This document shows positions 62,989-64,000 of a stretch of DNA of 64,000 nt, one piece after another. The notes beneath the pieces are model-generated. The model ran no database searches and was not told the origin of the DNA. It saw only the letters and a program-made list of their open reading frames with translations. Each line of letters begins with the position of its first letter. The first letter of the stretch is position 1. The stretch is from contig JABYQR010000073.1 of NCBI GenBank assembly GCA_022592445.1, positions 62,001 through 126,000 of the forward strand, in the 5' to 3' direction. The position numbers and the translations under genes are program-made. Source of the DNA: Cytidiella melzeri (lineage: Eukaryota > Basidiomycota > Agaricomycetes > Polyporales > Irpicaceae).

Positions 62989-64000
62989 CTATGCGGCTAC
63001 TTCTGTGCCACTGAGGGCTTGAAGTTCGATCTTCTCTGAATGCTCCAAAGGCAGCTCATTACCAGCCGGAGACGACTTCTCCAAGGCGCCGCCCCGTGTC
63101 CCATCCGGAGCAATATTGCACGCTCTATGCGATCGTGGCCTCAGCACTTCGAAGCAGGCAGATGCCAGCTGAGTGGGGCATGTACGTACTTGACTATCTG
63201 CTCCCAGTAGCTAGTCTTCTCGAATTCGTACTCAAAGTCGCCGCCAAAATCAGCATCGAGCTGTTCCAGGGGGATCAGCTCTTTCAAATCCGGGTTAAAG
63301 CGCATCTATCAAGATGTGGTAATGTTATGAATCCAAGAATGCAGATGGTCCTAAGCTGACCTTATCGCGCGTGACAGGGTCCAGAAAAGGTGAGATACCT
63401 TTGTAGAAGAAGTTCAGTAGCATGGGAAGGTTGACCACTAAAGCGCGTCCCAGGGTCTCAACATAGTGATTTTGCAGGATGTGAAGAGTCTGGAGGTTGT
63501 AAGCGTGAGCAAAGCACCTTGCTCGATTAGAACACAACGCACCTGCCTAGCTACGGAGATTGACGGGTTGGTGCGAAGTGAAGTGCTCTTGTAATCCACA
63601 AGGATCATGAGCGACTCTTGCCCCGGAGGCATAAGGTCCTTCGCTCGTTCTCTAGCACAAGTATTAGAACGTTGCTCAAACTTCAAAGTCATCAGAGCAC
63701 CAAAGACACGCACAGGCACCAGACCAGATGCCTCATCTGACGGGGGCTTCGCTCAGTATTTTCCAGGCCGGGCCGAACGTATATGATGGGTCTACCGTCT
63801 TTGTCAAAGCCATTGATAACACTATACACGTATTTAGCTCTCGTAAAACACGGTAGCAGCAAATAGTCCTTACATCTTTCCCGTCTCACTCTCAACACGA
63901 ACCTAATTATCGAAGCTTGGAATGAGGTATACCAACAGAGCGACAAAACAACGATTCAACGAACCTCGTCCGGAGGGATCAGGTCGGGCTTGTATTCTCT
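62989..64000 (-). CDS. CRAL-TRIO (Sec14-like) lipid-transfer protein, 3' part
   Basis: The 5' end lies beyond the window. Reading minus: REYKPDLIPPDE near 64000, VRVESETGK (about 63900), then the CRAL-TRIO core NGFDKDGRPIIYVRPGLENT, RERAKDLMPPGQESLMILVD, TLHILQNHYVETLGRALVVN, LPMLLNFFYKGISPFLDPVT, and LKELIPLEQLDADFGGDFEY. The last exon 63124-62989 adds a hydrophilic tail (ACNIAPDGTRGGALEKSSPA...GTEVAA). The order FDKDGRPIIYVRPG, then the gate-helix region and the L-x3-FGG-like end are typical of fungal Sec14 homologues binding phosphatidylinositol and another lipid. At least five introns. Confidence 0.85.

Overview
The window looks like nuclear DNA of a basidiomycete fungus, probably an Agaricomycete. 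Its genes are cut by many introns of about 50-60 bases. It encodes a CaaX-box lipopeptide mating-pheromone precursor, a DH-PH-FYVE protein, eL28 and SLX9, and it carries chromodomain Gypsy, Copia and Tc1/mariner elements. The species cannot be named from the sequence.

Left arm (1-25.9 kb) is mostly genic. In order: a 13-exon MFS phosphate/glycerophosphoinositol-type permease (+); a small secreted or membrane peptide with a TATA box (-); a 36-codon pheromone-precursor-like gene ending in CTIA (-, not detectable by ORF length); an 845-aa PPR protein (-); a stand-alone adenylate-forming enzyme (+); a drug/metabolite-type transporter (+); the ribosome-biogenesis protein SLX9 (+); an 825-aa coiled-coil protein (-); an 884-aa DH-PH-FYVE protein (-); an unidentified multi-exon gene (-); and an Ala/Lys-rich secreted protein (-) at the edge of the repeats.

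Middle (25.9-56.6 kb) is a transposon island. A satellite-like array with a period near 170-290 bp is split by a 7.85-kb Tf1/sushi-like Gypsy element (27669-35520, TSD GCTCT) and a 4.8-kb Copia element (35893-40717, TSD AGAAG). Further right are a solo Gypsy LTR, a tRNA-derived SINE-like unit, and a nested stack: a Tc1/mariner transposon (44764-55135) interrupted by a second Gypsy element (45202-53733, TSD CCCGT), itself interrupted by another solo LTR (52397-53153, TSD AATAT). The second Gypsy carries, antisense to gag-pol and next to its 3' LTR, an intron-containing gene for a coiled-coil protein with a Zn2Cys6-spaced cysteine cluster. A pogo/Fot1-like MITE follows. The older elements show CpG-type decay: LTR mismatches are almost all CpG transitions and most premature stops are TGA where an Arg (CGA) codon is expected.

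Right arm (56.8-64 kb) is genic again: an 849-aa TPR-like protein (-), a divergent single-pass membrane protein (+), a small hydrophilic protein (+, tentative), RPL28 (-) with an unusually long last intron, and the 3' part of a CRAL-TRIO (Sec14-like) gene (-) running off the end. No operon logic applies; genes are independent, with one close divergent pair (59554/59675).
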